From assembly GCA_963969345.1 (NCBI GenBank), contig OZ017767.1, forward strand, positions 7,964,739 to 8,028,738: a stretch of DNA of 64,000 nucleotides, given 5' to 3'. Shown in pieces: positions 21,111 through 32,009 of this stretch. The notes beneath the pieces were generated by a model. The model made no database searches. It had not been told where the DNA came from and worked only from the letters and a program-made list of their open reading frames with translations. The translations under genes were made by a program, and so were the position numbers. Position 1 is the stretch's first letter; each line of letters opens with the position of its first letter. The DNA is from Turbatrix aceti (lineage: Eukaryota > Nematoda > Chromadorea > Rhabditida > Panagrolaimidae).

Positions 21111-24100
21111 ATCAAGGTGTAATTGATTACCCCCCGGTTGATTAGGCCGTGGTGTGATGTCAGGTTGCAAAAAAAAACAAAAAAAAACTGGCTTTGCCCG
21201 CATCGATGGCCAAAAAAACTCAAACAAATTACTAAAATGATGTCTAAATTTTTTTAAATCTATTGAGTGTCCAAATTTCAAATTTGAACTTTCAAATTTC
21301 TAAAAACCCGCCAAAATTTGATTTTCGCTGCGAGAAATCGCAAAAACAGGACGTTCGATGCGCGCATAAACATTTGTAATCTTAAAGTTAAAAGGTGACA
21401 ACAATTTTCAAAAACCACAAAAACTATTTCAGACCAACCCACAGACATGTTTAGCAAACAATTCTGATCAAAAACACAAAATCAAAAATTTTAAAGGCAG
21501 TCCGAAGCACGCAGCCGTAAAATCTTCCGAAGAACCCTCGAAAATAACGGTAATTGGATTGTAAAAAACGTGTTCAGAACAAAATTATTCCAGACTAACA
21601 ATGACTCATGTTACGCGTATTTATCCCGCTGGTTTTGAAATTTAATTTAAAAAAATTGTTCTTAAATCAACAATTGTTTTTTCTATATGAATTTCAATTG
21701 TATTTATTTTTAGAAATAAAAAAAAACAAAAAATAGAAATAAAAAAGATGCAAGTAAATGTTTTAAAAAAATACGTGCGTTGAAAATTTCTAAAACTTCT
21801 TTTCTTGGTTTTTTTCTTTTGTTTACTACTTCACTAAAAAAGTCTTTTTTTTGGGATTTCAGATATCCGTCCGACCCACTGACATGAAATAGCTTCTTTG
21901 TTCGTACGTAATTGACCATAAAATTCTCCACACAAACACTGGAGTACATACAGAGTTTGAATGAGTCGGATTCTATCGGAACAACCGATTTTTTTCCAAC
22001 AAACATCGCCTAAAATTTTTTATTACCGTCATTCGACGAAAAAGATGCCTTCTTTTTCGCACGTTCTTACCAAAAAAAATTTTTATTGCATTTTTTTGAC
22101 GTCAAAGGGCTAAAAAAAATATTTAGACAATACATAAGTCAGAAAAATAAAAAAATAAGAAGTGTATTTCTTCTTGTTCCCGACCACCTCCCACTTGTTT
22201 TTTTCCTACAAAATGATTCTTCCTCCTCCTTTCCTCGAATATTTTTGTTATTGTTCTGTCTTTTTGTATTGTCCACTCCCCGCAACCCCCACTCCCACAT
22301 CCTCCACCACACTACGTTATGTATTTATCTGGCCCAGATTTCTAAAAAAATATTTAAAGTAATAAACTAAATATAAAAATCGATAAACAAAAGCGAAAAC
22401 AAAAAAAATAATGGATTTTTGGTCCTCGAGAAAATTCACCTCGTGGGAATGAAACTGAATTTTCCGTAATAGGTGGCGTAAACAACACAATCGTTTGTAA
22501 ACCAGAATATGTATAAAAAAAGAAAAATAAATAGCAACCTTTGCTGCTGATATGTATGTATGTATCAGCGGAGGTTGGTTTGTGATTATCTAAAAATAAC
22601 AGCATCACACGCTGATGACGGGTGTCTGCCATGCGCGAACCCGGTTCGGTTGTGATCAGGAGTATCGATCCGAGCAACAACCCAACCCATCCAACTTTCC
22701 TTCCATGGACGGACGTCGGCGGTGTTGATTATTGTCGATTGTGAGCACCGTCAACGATGCTGCTTCAAGAATTTCTGCGCCGACCGACGGCGTCAACCGC
22801 AAATCCAGTTCCCGCAAAGGAGAACAGAACAATTGCAACCATGGTTGGTCAGAAGCTACTATGTATACACGAACGTGCCCCTCTTCCTCTTTCCGCCGCG
22901 AGTAATCGTCGAAAACTTGTTGTTTGTGACCATACAAACTTTCCTCTTTGCCAATCGCCTCCGGCGTGAACGCCTGTCAGCCAGTGTTGCATTTATGTTT
23001 ATTAAAACAATTTTATGCAGCGAGTGAAGATCATCGTCATAAATGCAAACAAGGTCCATGTGAAAAAACCCGATTAAAGGAATTTGTGTTCGTTAATGAA
23101 TTTTTTGGGATTTGAGATTTCATAGATGAATACGGTAGTATTGAGTAGCTTTGCCAAGTCGGATACAGTCGGCAACAATTCTGAAGTGATCAGGCGTAAA
23201 AAATAGGTTTCTTTTTTTTGTCAAATGTCAACATCTTATGCGTACTTTGATTTTCTTTGCGCCGCAAATTGGTAAAAATTTTTTTGGTGGTGTTTATTAT
23301 AGAATAATGTTTTTGGATGCGTTAAATAATTTTTTCTTTTTTTTTTTGAATTCATCTTGCATGGATTTTTTTTTTAATATTTGGCAGTCGTTTTTTTCGT
23401 ATTTCCGGTTTGGTTTCGTATGAATCAGAATCCATCGGCGAGTTGCTGTCATACACTCAATGATAAAAATGACAAATTGGAGCTCGGTTCTGATCACCTA
23501 AATAATCAGTAGTATACTTATAACTGGATAAAAATGAAGCAGGTGAAAAAAAACAAGTTGCTCACTACTATTTGTGGAAACTACTAATTAAGAAAAAAAT
23601 CAGCCGTGCGTTCTTTGGTAAATTTGAATTAACAGAAAAAAATTTATACCGCGCAAGGTACACAATTTTTGTATTAATTTAGTAATTTAATTTAGTTACG
23701 CTGCCTACAATCATTTTTTTTTGACTGTCCTTCCCGGAAACAAGGTGGAACGGATCTTGATAATGTACTGAGCATGTCACTGATCACTGATGAAACAAAA
23801 TTTGACCATGGCGACATGATGGTGGGGTATCGGAATTCGATGGTAAAAAGAAGGTAAAAAATGAATAACTGATGGTAAAGACTTCAATTGAACGAAAAGC
23901 AATCATAAATTAAAAATTTTATTGATTTATTTGACTAAATTTTTTCAAATATTTATTTGACATTAATCTGAAATTTGGGATTGCATAATCAGTTGATCCT
24001 ATAACTGATAAGGCCAGTATTGATGGATACCCAAAATCTCCGAAAATAAATTCGACCCGAATCCTATATTCAAAATTTTTGGATACCCCCTTTGAAAAAC

Positions 24101-24292
24101 CCTAAATTCTGGTATTTCGAAAAATAGAAACAAGTTTGATAAAACTTCCTAAAGAACAAAAATGGGATCTCTTTCGTAATTTTTTTAAATAAATATAAAT
24201 TTTAAATTAAAAAAAATGTGTTTTTTGTTCAAAACTCGACATTAATACAACGAAACTGTCGGGTTCTTCATCAGGTACCGGTAAAAAGCACT
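21111..24292. other. Gene-poor AT-rich stretch
   Basis: No exon with convincing splice sites and family resemblance. A GC-richer segment at about 22600-23000 contains overlapping short open frames on both strands but none is persuasive. The rest is homopolymer-rich. Confidence 0.35.
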
Positions 24293-24868
24293 GAAAAAAA
24301 TTACATTCATGATTGGTGACATTTTTTGGTGTTTTTTTCTTTTTTTAACTGAAACGAATTTTTAACGGAAGTAAAAAATTTTTTTTAGCATTTTTTGTCA
24401 TCAATTTATGCACTCTGATCCGATAAAAGATCGAATATCAAAAAACAAAGTGTTATCAGATTTTGAATTTTTTTTGAGATTTGGCTAATTTTGGGAGGAT
24501 TTTTGATCAAGTGCTCGACAACGAAAAAAACGTCAAAACTAATACAAGATTTTTTTAGTAACTGACAATAGTGTTTTTCATTAAATAAATAAAAAATTTT
24601 AAACTGATTTCAAAAATGGAAAAAAATTACATTCATGATTGGTGACATTTTTTGGTGTTTTTTCTTTTTTTAACTGAAACGAATTTTTTCTAAGTAAAAA
24701 ATTTTTTTTGGCTTTTTTTGGCATCAATTTATGCACTCTGATCCGATAAAAGATCGAATTTCAAACAACAAAGTGTTATCAGATTTTGAAATTTTTTTGA
24801 GATTTGGCTAATTTTGGGAGGATTTTTGATCAAGTGCTCGACAACGAAAAAAACGTCAAAACTAATAC
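24293..24868. repeat. Direct repeat, two copies of about 250 bp
   Basis: Copy 1 (about 24293-24546) and copy 2 (about 24619-24868) share long identical blocks, for example TTACATTCATGATTGGTGAC, ATTTATGCACTCTGATCCG and AAGTGCTCGACAACGAAAAA, in the same orientation. They are separated by about 72 bases (TTTAGTAACTGACAATAGTG ... ATTTCAAAAATGG). That same spacer recurs almost intact at about 26789-26862 at the start of Reeler intron 1, so part of the unit is dispersed. Confidence 0.8.
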
Positions 24869-25280
24869 ACGCACCCGAAGTGCGCCTAGGCCTATCGTCA
24901 ACTAATTCGCACCTAAAAAAAACTGTTTTCTATGGCTAAATTAGTAAAAAAAAAAATCGTGTTCCCCCAACGGTGTGAATTCTATCACAAAATTACAACC
25001 CTTGGTGTACCACAATTAACGATTCAATGAACTCGGTAAAATTGTAGGTGTACGTGGAACGGCTGGGAGAAACGCGGAAGCAAAGTGGACAAAAAAACTA
25101 GCAAAAACAAAAAGTAATAAAGAATTGGTGTTTGTTTCTGTCTCGCAGGTTCGCGCAGAATGAGCGAGCGAGCAGTCGACGATCGTTATTATTTTCAGCC
25201 AGACAAAAAACGTGCATTCCTATTTTTTTTTGCCCTTAGGTGATACATTTGTGATACATATTTATTTATTTATGTTGCAA

Positions 25281-25571
25281 TTAAGCCTTGGGCTCGAATG
25301 GATCATTAGCCTCGAAATCCCCTCCAAAAATATCCCTAATCATGATCGGACCCCCCAGGATGGACGGATATTTATGTACGCCGCGATCATGGAAGGGAAT
25401 TCCCCGCATTTTTATTGGTAACCACGTATAAACCTGTCTGGCATTGATAAAATTGAATGACGTCCGTCCATTTACGGCCACTAGAAAATTGATGAAAGGA
25501 CAGACGACGTGCTTGACTTTGAGGACCAATTTTGAGGATATCAGCGAGTTGGAGGAGGAAACAGTGATCAT
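25281..25571 (-). CDS. Hypothetical small protein or terminal exon
   Basis: A 96-residue frame from the ATG at 25571 to a stop at 25281-25283. The C-terminal 60 residues (with NGRTSFNFINARQVY, MRGIPFHDRGVHKYP and a DPFEPKA end) look non-random and proline/glycine patterned, but match no family I recognise. AATAAA follows within 20 bases of the stop, although an AAATAAATAAATA run is also how LINE tails look. It could be the last exon of a gene whose other exons I cannot see. Confidence 0.3.
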   Translation of the reverse strand: MITVSSSNSLISSKLVLKVKHVVCPFINFLVAVNGRTSFNFINARQVYTWLPIKMRGIPFHDRGVHKYPSILGGPIMIRDIFGGDFEANDPFEPKA

Positions 25572-25733
25572 TTTTGTCGTTCTTCGAAGCGTGCAATTTT
25601 TTAAGCGGCAAAAAATGGGTTTTTTTTCTGTAAAAAAAGTATTATAATTTCTTTTATCAAAAACACTGTTATATTTTTCTGTGCAGATATTTTGGTAATT
25701 TTTTTGTAACAAAAATAATTTTTTTTGTAACAA

Positions 25734-26648
25734 AAATGTAACAAAAAATTTTTTATTTAGTAAAAAAATTTTTTTTTTAAATAATTTTTTTTAAGTTTAA
25801 AAATTTTTGTTATGAAAAAAATTAACGTAAATTTTTTCCGAAAAAATTGTCTGATATTTTGCCAAAAAAACATTGATTAAAAAAATATTCATTTACCAAA
25901 AAAAATTCTTTTTAAATTTTTTTGTTACGTGTAAAACGCAGTTTTTTTCAACTTGGTTCCATTTTTCATTTTTTTGCCCCAACAAAAAAACTCAAAAGGA
26001 CACAAAAAAAGACTAGATCGTCACGTCAGGTAACCTGTTTTCTTTTTTTATGACTGCCTGTTTGGATGATGTCAGTTTCAGTTGTCAAGTGTCAAGCAGG
26101 CGCTATCATGAAAATGCGTTCTGTTCACTCTTCTTCTTCTTTTTTTTATTTAAACCTGAGGAGAAAATGCGGGCAACAGCAGCGGCAGCAGGCGTCGCTG
26201 CTCCCTCCTCTCCCAGATAACGATCTGGAGACACGAGTTCAGTTTGACTCCCTCAAAGTCGAAGTCGAAGACGAATTCGTGCTCATCGGGGAAAGGAATG
26301 GAGGAGACCCGTTTCTACAGCCCCAGCAGCACCACCAGCACCAGCAGCCGCTGATGCTGATGCTGCTGCTGATGATGATGACGCTGCGTGGCACCCGAGC
26401 GATTGCGCGTGATTTGTCCCTCGATCGACCCGACCGACCCCTGCGAGGTGTGACTGTCGTGTTGTCCTCCTCGTTGTTCTTCCTCTTCCCCGAGGCCATG
26501 TTTGTGTACGTGTACGTACAGACGCCTCCCTCCTTTACCTCTACCTTCACCCCCGCAACTGTTCTGCCAGATCAGAGCACCGAGGCTTCAGGTGTCGTGC
26601 CCGATCGCATCGCTGATTGACTGACTGACTGACTGTGTCTAGTTTGAG
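25734..26648. promoter_or_regulatory. Upstream and 5' leader region of the Reeler gene
   Basis: After AT-homopolymer DNA (25734-26040), 26060-26640 is GC-richer with CAG/CTG-type triplet runs (about 26330-26395) and ends in a GACTGACTGACTGACT tetranucleotide run just before the Reeler start codon. A 184-codon open frame (26066-26620) here looks like translated simple repeats rather than a protein. Probably promoter and untranslated leader; no clear TATA box. Confidence 0.35.
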
Positions 26649-29600
26649 ATGCTCAGAACACTTATCACAGCGACTCTGGTTGCCATTGTCGGAGCGTGGC
26701 CCGATGGATCGCCCTGCATCAAGCCGGCTTATGAATCCATGAATCCGCTCGAGGCTGTGGAGCATCAAGGTGGACTTATGGTAAGTTAAGATTTTTTTAG
26801 TAACTGACGATAGTGTTTTTCATTAAATAAATAAAAAATTTTTAAATTGATTTCAAAAATGGTTTTTTAACTGAAAAAAATTTCAAACTGAAAATTTTTT
26901 TACAGAAAAGTTTTTTTACTGAAACATTTTTTTAACTGATATTTTTTTCAAGCAGATGTTTTTTAGAATAATTTTTTTACAGAAAATTTTATTAACTGGG
27001 TCAATCATCTCATCATATATAAATTTTTTTAACGGATTATTTTTTTAGCACGTATTTTTTTAACTGAGTCATATGAACATCTTTTCAATGATAAATTTTT
27101 TTATTCGTAACTTTTTTTTGTTAACCTTCTTCATAAATTTTCTTAGATTTTTTTTTGACATTGACAAAAATTTTTTTATTCATATTTGTTTCAGATGACG
27201 CCACCACCCTTCTACATCGAAGTAGATCGCAAATGCTACTGGAAAAATCAACCAATTGGCGGTAAGGCTTTTCACAAATTTTTTTTTCACCTTTCTCACA
27301 TTTTTTTCCAAATCAACGCTCAAATCTTGTTTTTGCACTTTCCTCTCTTTTTGACTTGTTTTTTTTACTTTTTTTAAATTGACGGAACCACCTTCGATTA
27401 ACACGATTAAACCCCCCCCCCCCAAAAAAAATCAATTACCAAAATAAATACGAAGAAATTAGAGCAATCAGACAACCGAAAAATAAATTTTAAATTTCAG
27501 TGGCGTTGAAAGGCAACTCATCGAGTGACCACTATATGGGATTCGCGATTCAGCCGTACATCGTAAAAGGACCCAGAACTGGCCAGAGGTAGGGTGAACC
27601 AAACACGTTTTACATACTATCATTGATCTGATTTACAACCATTACAAATCATTTTACATAGTTTCCAAAATTGAATACATACATCGTTAAAACTGTAAAA
27701 AAATATAAAAATGCAACAGTGCAAAATTCTCGGTCACGGTTGTTTTAAAAAAATATTTTTTTTTCTTTTTTGGCAGAGTTCTGTTTTGGGACCTAGAATA
27801 ACGACCCAGTAAATCAAATAAATAGCAAATGCACGTAAGAGAAAATATGTATGTATGTGAGAAAAAGATTTTATCACACCAAACTGAACGCGCATGCATG
27901 CAGGTGGTTGAGGTTCCAGGGGGCGCGTGTCGGTGGGGGTTATGTATTTGAAAATCGAATCAACATAAAGTAACGACCGTCTCGCCTCGAGTGAAGGTTA
28001 TTGAATACGGGGACAACAATATGGCATTGAGAAAGCGTGATTAGGTAGAAGACACATGTTAGATGGAACAAAGAACAAAGCACAATAGAAATGTAAAAGA
28101 TAACGATCGCTCGTATATCAGGAAACTTGAAAAAAAGCACGTGCACAGCGCAGATTTTGGTCTTGCAACGACAATTTTGTTATGAAAGAATACCGAATTT
28201 TTTCGTGGTGGGACTTTTTTTCACTGTAAACAACCTTTGTAACTGCGGTTTCGAAGCGAAAATTTATTGTCAAAAAACACTGTTGTGCCAATTTCTTATT
28301 TTACGGTGATCGTGCTTTTTTTTTGTCTCGAAGCGAAAACCCTCTTCTATAATAAATCAATATCGTATTTTTTCGTGTCTAGACATTTTATTTACGGAAA
28401 TCGTAGGAACTGTTTTACGTCAAAATACCGTATTGTTTTCGTGCTTCCATTTTTTAACTGTGAGAACGGACGTCGTTGTCTTGAAGCGAAAACTTACTAT
28501 GAAATAAAATCGGATTTTTTTCGTGTAGGGACATATTTTTTTCACTGTAAGGCAAATTGCGCATTCGAAGTGAAAATTTATTTTCAAAAAACATCGCATT
28601 TTTTGTATATTTTTAACTGTGATCAGCGACTTCGGAGCGAAAGTTCACTCCAAAAATACGATATTTTTTACCGTTTTTTACGTCATATTTTTTATAGAAT
28701 AGGACAATTCCTACGGTTGGATGACAACGGTTCCTGGCAGTTCCAGTGTTTCACGAAGAAGGATTCGGTGACTCACTCTCACGACGAAAAAAAATCCAAT
28801 ATAAAGTTGTGGTGGAAAAACGACGACGATGACACGCAGTATATTCAGTTCGTGGCTACGGTAGTCGTTCACCTCAAGCAATTCTGGGTGAAATCTGTGC
28901 TTTCACCCCCGATTGCGCCGTGCCGTATCGAGAATCAGGTCACCGATTGGGCGAGGCCTGTGATGACGACTCCGCCCCCTGCAAAGCAGTTCAAAATGGA
29001 CACGTGGCGAATTTTCAACCACGAAAGCTCAGGCACCTTCCCGAGATCTATTTCTGGATTTTCGAGTGGAAAGGATGAAATTCGTGTCAGGACTCTGCAG
29101 CCAATTCCGACGCTGAGGACAACGACTCCCCAAACAACGACTTTGACGACGCCGAAGACGACGATTGTCGTGGTCACCAGGCCTCCACCGACGACGACGA
29201 CTCCTGAGCCGGTGAGGACGACTCAGCCTGCTACTGTAGCTCCGGTGACCAGCGCACCGTTGCCGGTGCCACCCAGGCCACAGCCGAGGGATGAGAACAG
29301 TCGTCGACTCACGCACATTATTCCACTGCCCAACATGGAAACTAACAGTAAACGTGGGTTTTTGAATCTTTTTGGGGCATTTTGGCCTCGAATTAGACCG
29401 AAAAAACACGGCAAAATAATCCCTGAAACAGTTTTTTTCAAAATTGCAATTTTTTTATGATATTAGTTACAAAAACGTACATTTTCACAAAATTTAGCAA
29501 CAAAAAAATTCTGAACAAAAATTCTGAAACTCAAAAAAGTCTAAAAAATGCAAAAAAACAAGAAATACCGATCGTAACAGAACGGAATATGGTAAAACGA

Positions 29601-30198
29601 ACAGAAATGACAGAAAAGCAACGATAGAAAAGTAACACTTTTCGCATCATAATCTTATGTTACTTTTACTTCGTCCTGACACGAAATTATTGATCGTCAA
29701 TTCTATGTTACTTTTACATTGTCCTGACAAGAAAATAATAATCGTAACAGAATTAATAATCGTAAGTAACATCCAAAAAGTAATAACCTTTTTACTTCAT
29801 CATCTTACGTTACTTTCATGCAATATTATCAATTCTTTTATTATTTTGAACATTTATTTTGATGAAAAACCGCCGTTTTATCCTTTTTTTCAGGCAAAAA
29901 TGTAGGCCGAACAGTCGCAGGCCAGGTAACCCCCGCCCCGGAACAAGTCGACGAAGAAACTCAAGCACGAGCTCGTCTCCAGACTATTCGTCGTCGAATC
30001 GAACAACAACAGAAGCAACAGCAACAATTAATCCGACAACAACAACAACAACAACAGCCAGTCCAGCAGGTGCAGCAACGACGCGTGCCCCTCTGCCTCG
30101 ACACAGATCCCCTCAGGCAGTGCCGTGGCTGGATCCCGTACTGCGGGCGATCGGCTTACATGACCCGATTTTGTCCTCGCACCTGCGGATTCTGCTAG
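26649..30198 (+). CDS. Secreted Reeler-domain protein with Thr/Pro-rich and Gln-rich linkers and a C-terminal ShKT domain
   Basis: Five exons (26649-26780, 27195-27261, 27501-27588, 28698-29353, 29894-30198) join in phase to 415 residues. Residues 1-17 are a signal peptide ending before WPDGSP. Residues about 18-165 form a Reeler domain: PDGSPC...YESMNP, TPPPFYIEV, YMGFAIQPY, FQCFTKKDSVTH and VATVVVHLKQFWVKS follow the family in order. Next come a TTT/P-rich, mucin-like linker (about 230-290), a charged coiled segment, and a run of Gln (about 360-385). The last 34 residues are an ShKT domain with six Cys in the usual spacing, ending CGFC. Reeler proteins act outside the cell (matrix, immune defence) and ShKT domains bind partners such as channels or are structural. 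Intron 3 holds degenerate tandem repeats. Convergent with the first ADSS gene, 176 bp apart. Confidence 0.88.
28170..28690. repeat. Degenerate tandem repeats in Reeler intron 3
   Basis: A core like TCGAAGCGAAAA recurs near 28250, 28330, 28480, 28565 and 28633, each time followed by TTTATTGTCAAAAAA- or CTTACTATGAAATAA-like sequence and a TTTTTCGTG block, giving irregular units of about 70-150 bases. The long open frame across this region exists only because the repeats avoid stops; the splice acceptor at 28697 marks the true exon start. Confidence 0.65.
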
Positions 30199-30374
30199 GC
30201 TTCCAAACTCGCTCAACCAAAAATTCCTCCCTTTTTTCATGTTCATCGTTTTTTGTTGTTATTTATCGGTTTGTGCGATTTTCGTACACAATAAAAGTTG
30301 ATGTGCTTTTTTTCAGGCACTTGACAGGAAAATCGGTAGAAAAGTTGAAAAACTCCAAAATATGTTGGTTGCTT

Positions 30375-31995
30375 CTATCGAACAATGAGAGCCTCGCGCG
30401 ACGCTCCGACCCCGATGAGCTTGATCGGGACGCCGATGTAGTTCTCGATGAAGCCGATGTAATTCTTGCAGGCTTCGGGGAGTTCGTCGTACGAGCGAAT
30501 GTCGCTGGTCGGCGTCCTCCAGCCGGGAAACTCCCGATACTCGACTTCGAGACGATCCCAGTCATTCGCCTTCGGAGGCGGAAAAGCAATGTGCTGCCCG
30601 TCGAGTTTGTAGCCTACTCCGATCTTGATCGTCTCAAACCCATCCAAAATGTCCAGCTTTGTCAGGGCAAAATGGGTAAATCCATTGATGACGGTAGCGT
30701 AGCGGAGCAGCACAAGATCCAGCCATCCACAACGCCGTTTTCTGCCGGTTGTCACACCAACTTCCTGACCGACTTTCTGGAGCTGAATGCCATCCGCGTC
30801 TTCGGATTCGGTGGGAAAAGGTCCGGAACCGACGCGGGTTTGGTAGGCTTTGACGACGCCGTAGACTTCCTTGACGGCTGTTGGAGGGATGCCGAGGCCG
30901 GTACACACGCCACCGACCGTGGTATTGCTTGACGTCACGTACGGGTACGTGCCATAGTCGATATCCAGCAAAGTACCGTTCGCGCCTTCGACGAGCACTT
31001 TTTTGCCGTCGATGCGAGCACCGTGGATGTAAAAAGTCGTGTCGACGACAAGATTGAGTTCGCGAAGCTTCTCAGCGTGCGTCTTCAGCACTTTGAGCTC
31101 TTCCTCTTCGTTGACGTCGACGGAGGGGAATTGTTTACGGTAGAAAGCGTTGAGAGACTTGTACCTGAAAGAAATAGAATTTTCCCTTCAAGACCAAAAA
31201 ATGTTTCGTTTCTTACTTCGCGGTAAATTCACTCCAATCACCGAGGAGATCAGCAACACGAAGGCCATTTCGGAAGGCCTTCGTCGAGTAGGTGGGTCCG
31301 ATACCGCGATTCGTAGTTCCAATTTTGCTGAAATCAATCAATGTTTCCATATAAATTAGAAGCGTTCACCTGAGAGACAGAAAATGCCCGACAAAACCCG
31401 TTTGGGACAAAAAAAATCTTATGTTAGTTAATCAAACCGACCTTTTACCACTAAGAGCGTCTTCCTGTCGTCCGTCGACCTGGGTATGAACGTCGAGAAC
31501 CAATTGTGCGCGATCCGAGATGAAAACTCTCTTCTCCCATCCGGGTTGATCGGTCGTAATACCGTTGTGTTCGAGTTCTTTAAAGAACGCACCAATGTTG
31601 AAAACGACACCGTTTCCGATGACGTTTGAGCATCGTTCGGAGATCATTCCAGAAGGAAGGAGATGGAAGTCGTATTTCTTGCCATCGACGATGACGGTGT
31701 GCCCGGCATTGTTGCCGCCTTGACAACGCGCTGTCACGTCGACCTAGAGAAAAACGTATAAAAAATTATGCGACAGATGTTGCAACGTAAAAAAAAAGTT
31801 TGCGGTGATAATAATTTTTAGGCCTAAAAATTATTTTTTACGGATTTTGCATGTTCAACTCACCTGTTCGTGCTGGATCAAAAAGTCGATGATTTTGCCC
31901 TTGCCCTCGTCGCCCCACTGAGCGCCGAGCAGAACGATCACCGGAGCGCCTCGAGCACCTGCCCAGCCGTCCGGAATGGAGGTTTCAGCCGTCAT
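30375..31995 (-). CDS. ADSS: Adenylosuccinate synthetase, copy A
   Basis: Cytosolic enzyme that joins IMP and aspartate using GTP, the first step from IMP to AMP. Four exons on the minus strand (31995-31864, 31743-31442, 31327-31217, 31164-30375) give 444 residues, the normal length. [11 protein letters not shown] carries the catalytic Asp29 and phosphate loop, NNAGHTV the catalytic His59, [11 protein letters not shown] the IMP-binding region, and [21 protein letters not shown] the switch segment. The last 20 residues are conserved family sequence. The ATG lies 15 bases after a TTTATAG acceptor, so the leader is probably spliced. A 1.5-kb transposon-like insertion starts just beyond that acceptor. 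This and copy B are a tandem duplicate, almost identical in exon 1, the first half of exon 2 and the end of exon 4. Confidence 0.95.
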
Positions 31996-32009
31996 TGGGA
32001 CACGATTCG

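Noticed and set aside
26066..26620. 184-codon plus-strand open frame just before the Reeler gene
   Set aside because: Composition is translated CAG/CTG and other simple repeats, with no domain, and it lies where the Reeler leader/promoter should be.
28267..28697. N-terminal extension of the large Reeler exon through the preceding intron
   Set aside because: The stretch is repetitive intron DNA; splicing at 28697 restores the Reeler domain in phase with upstream exons.
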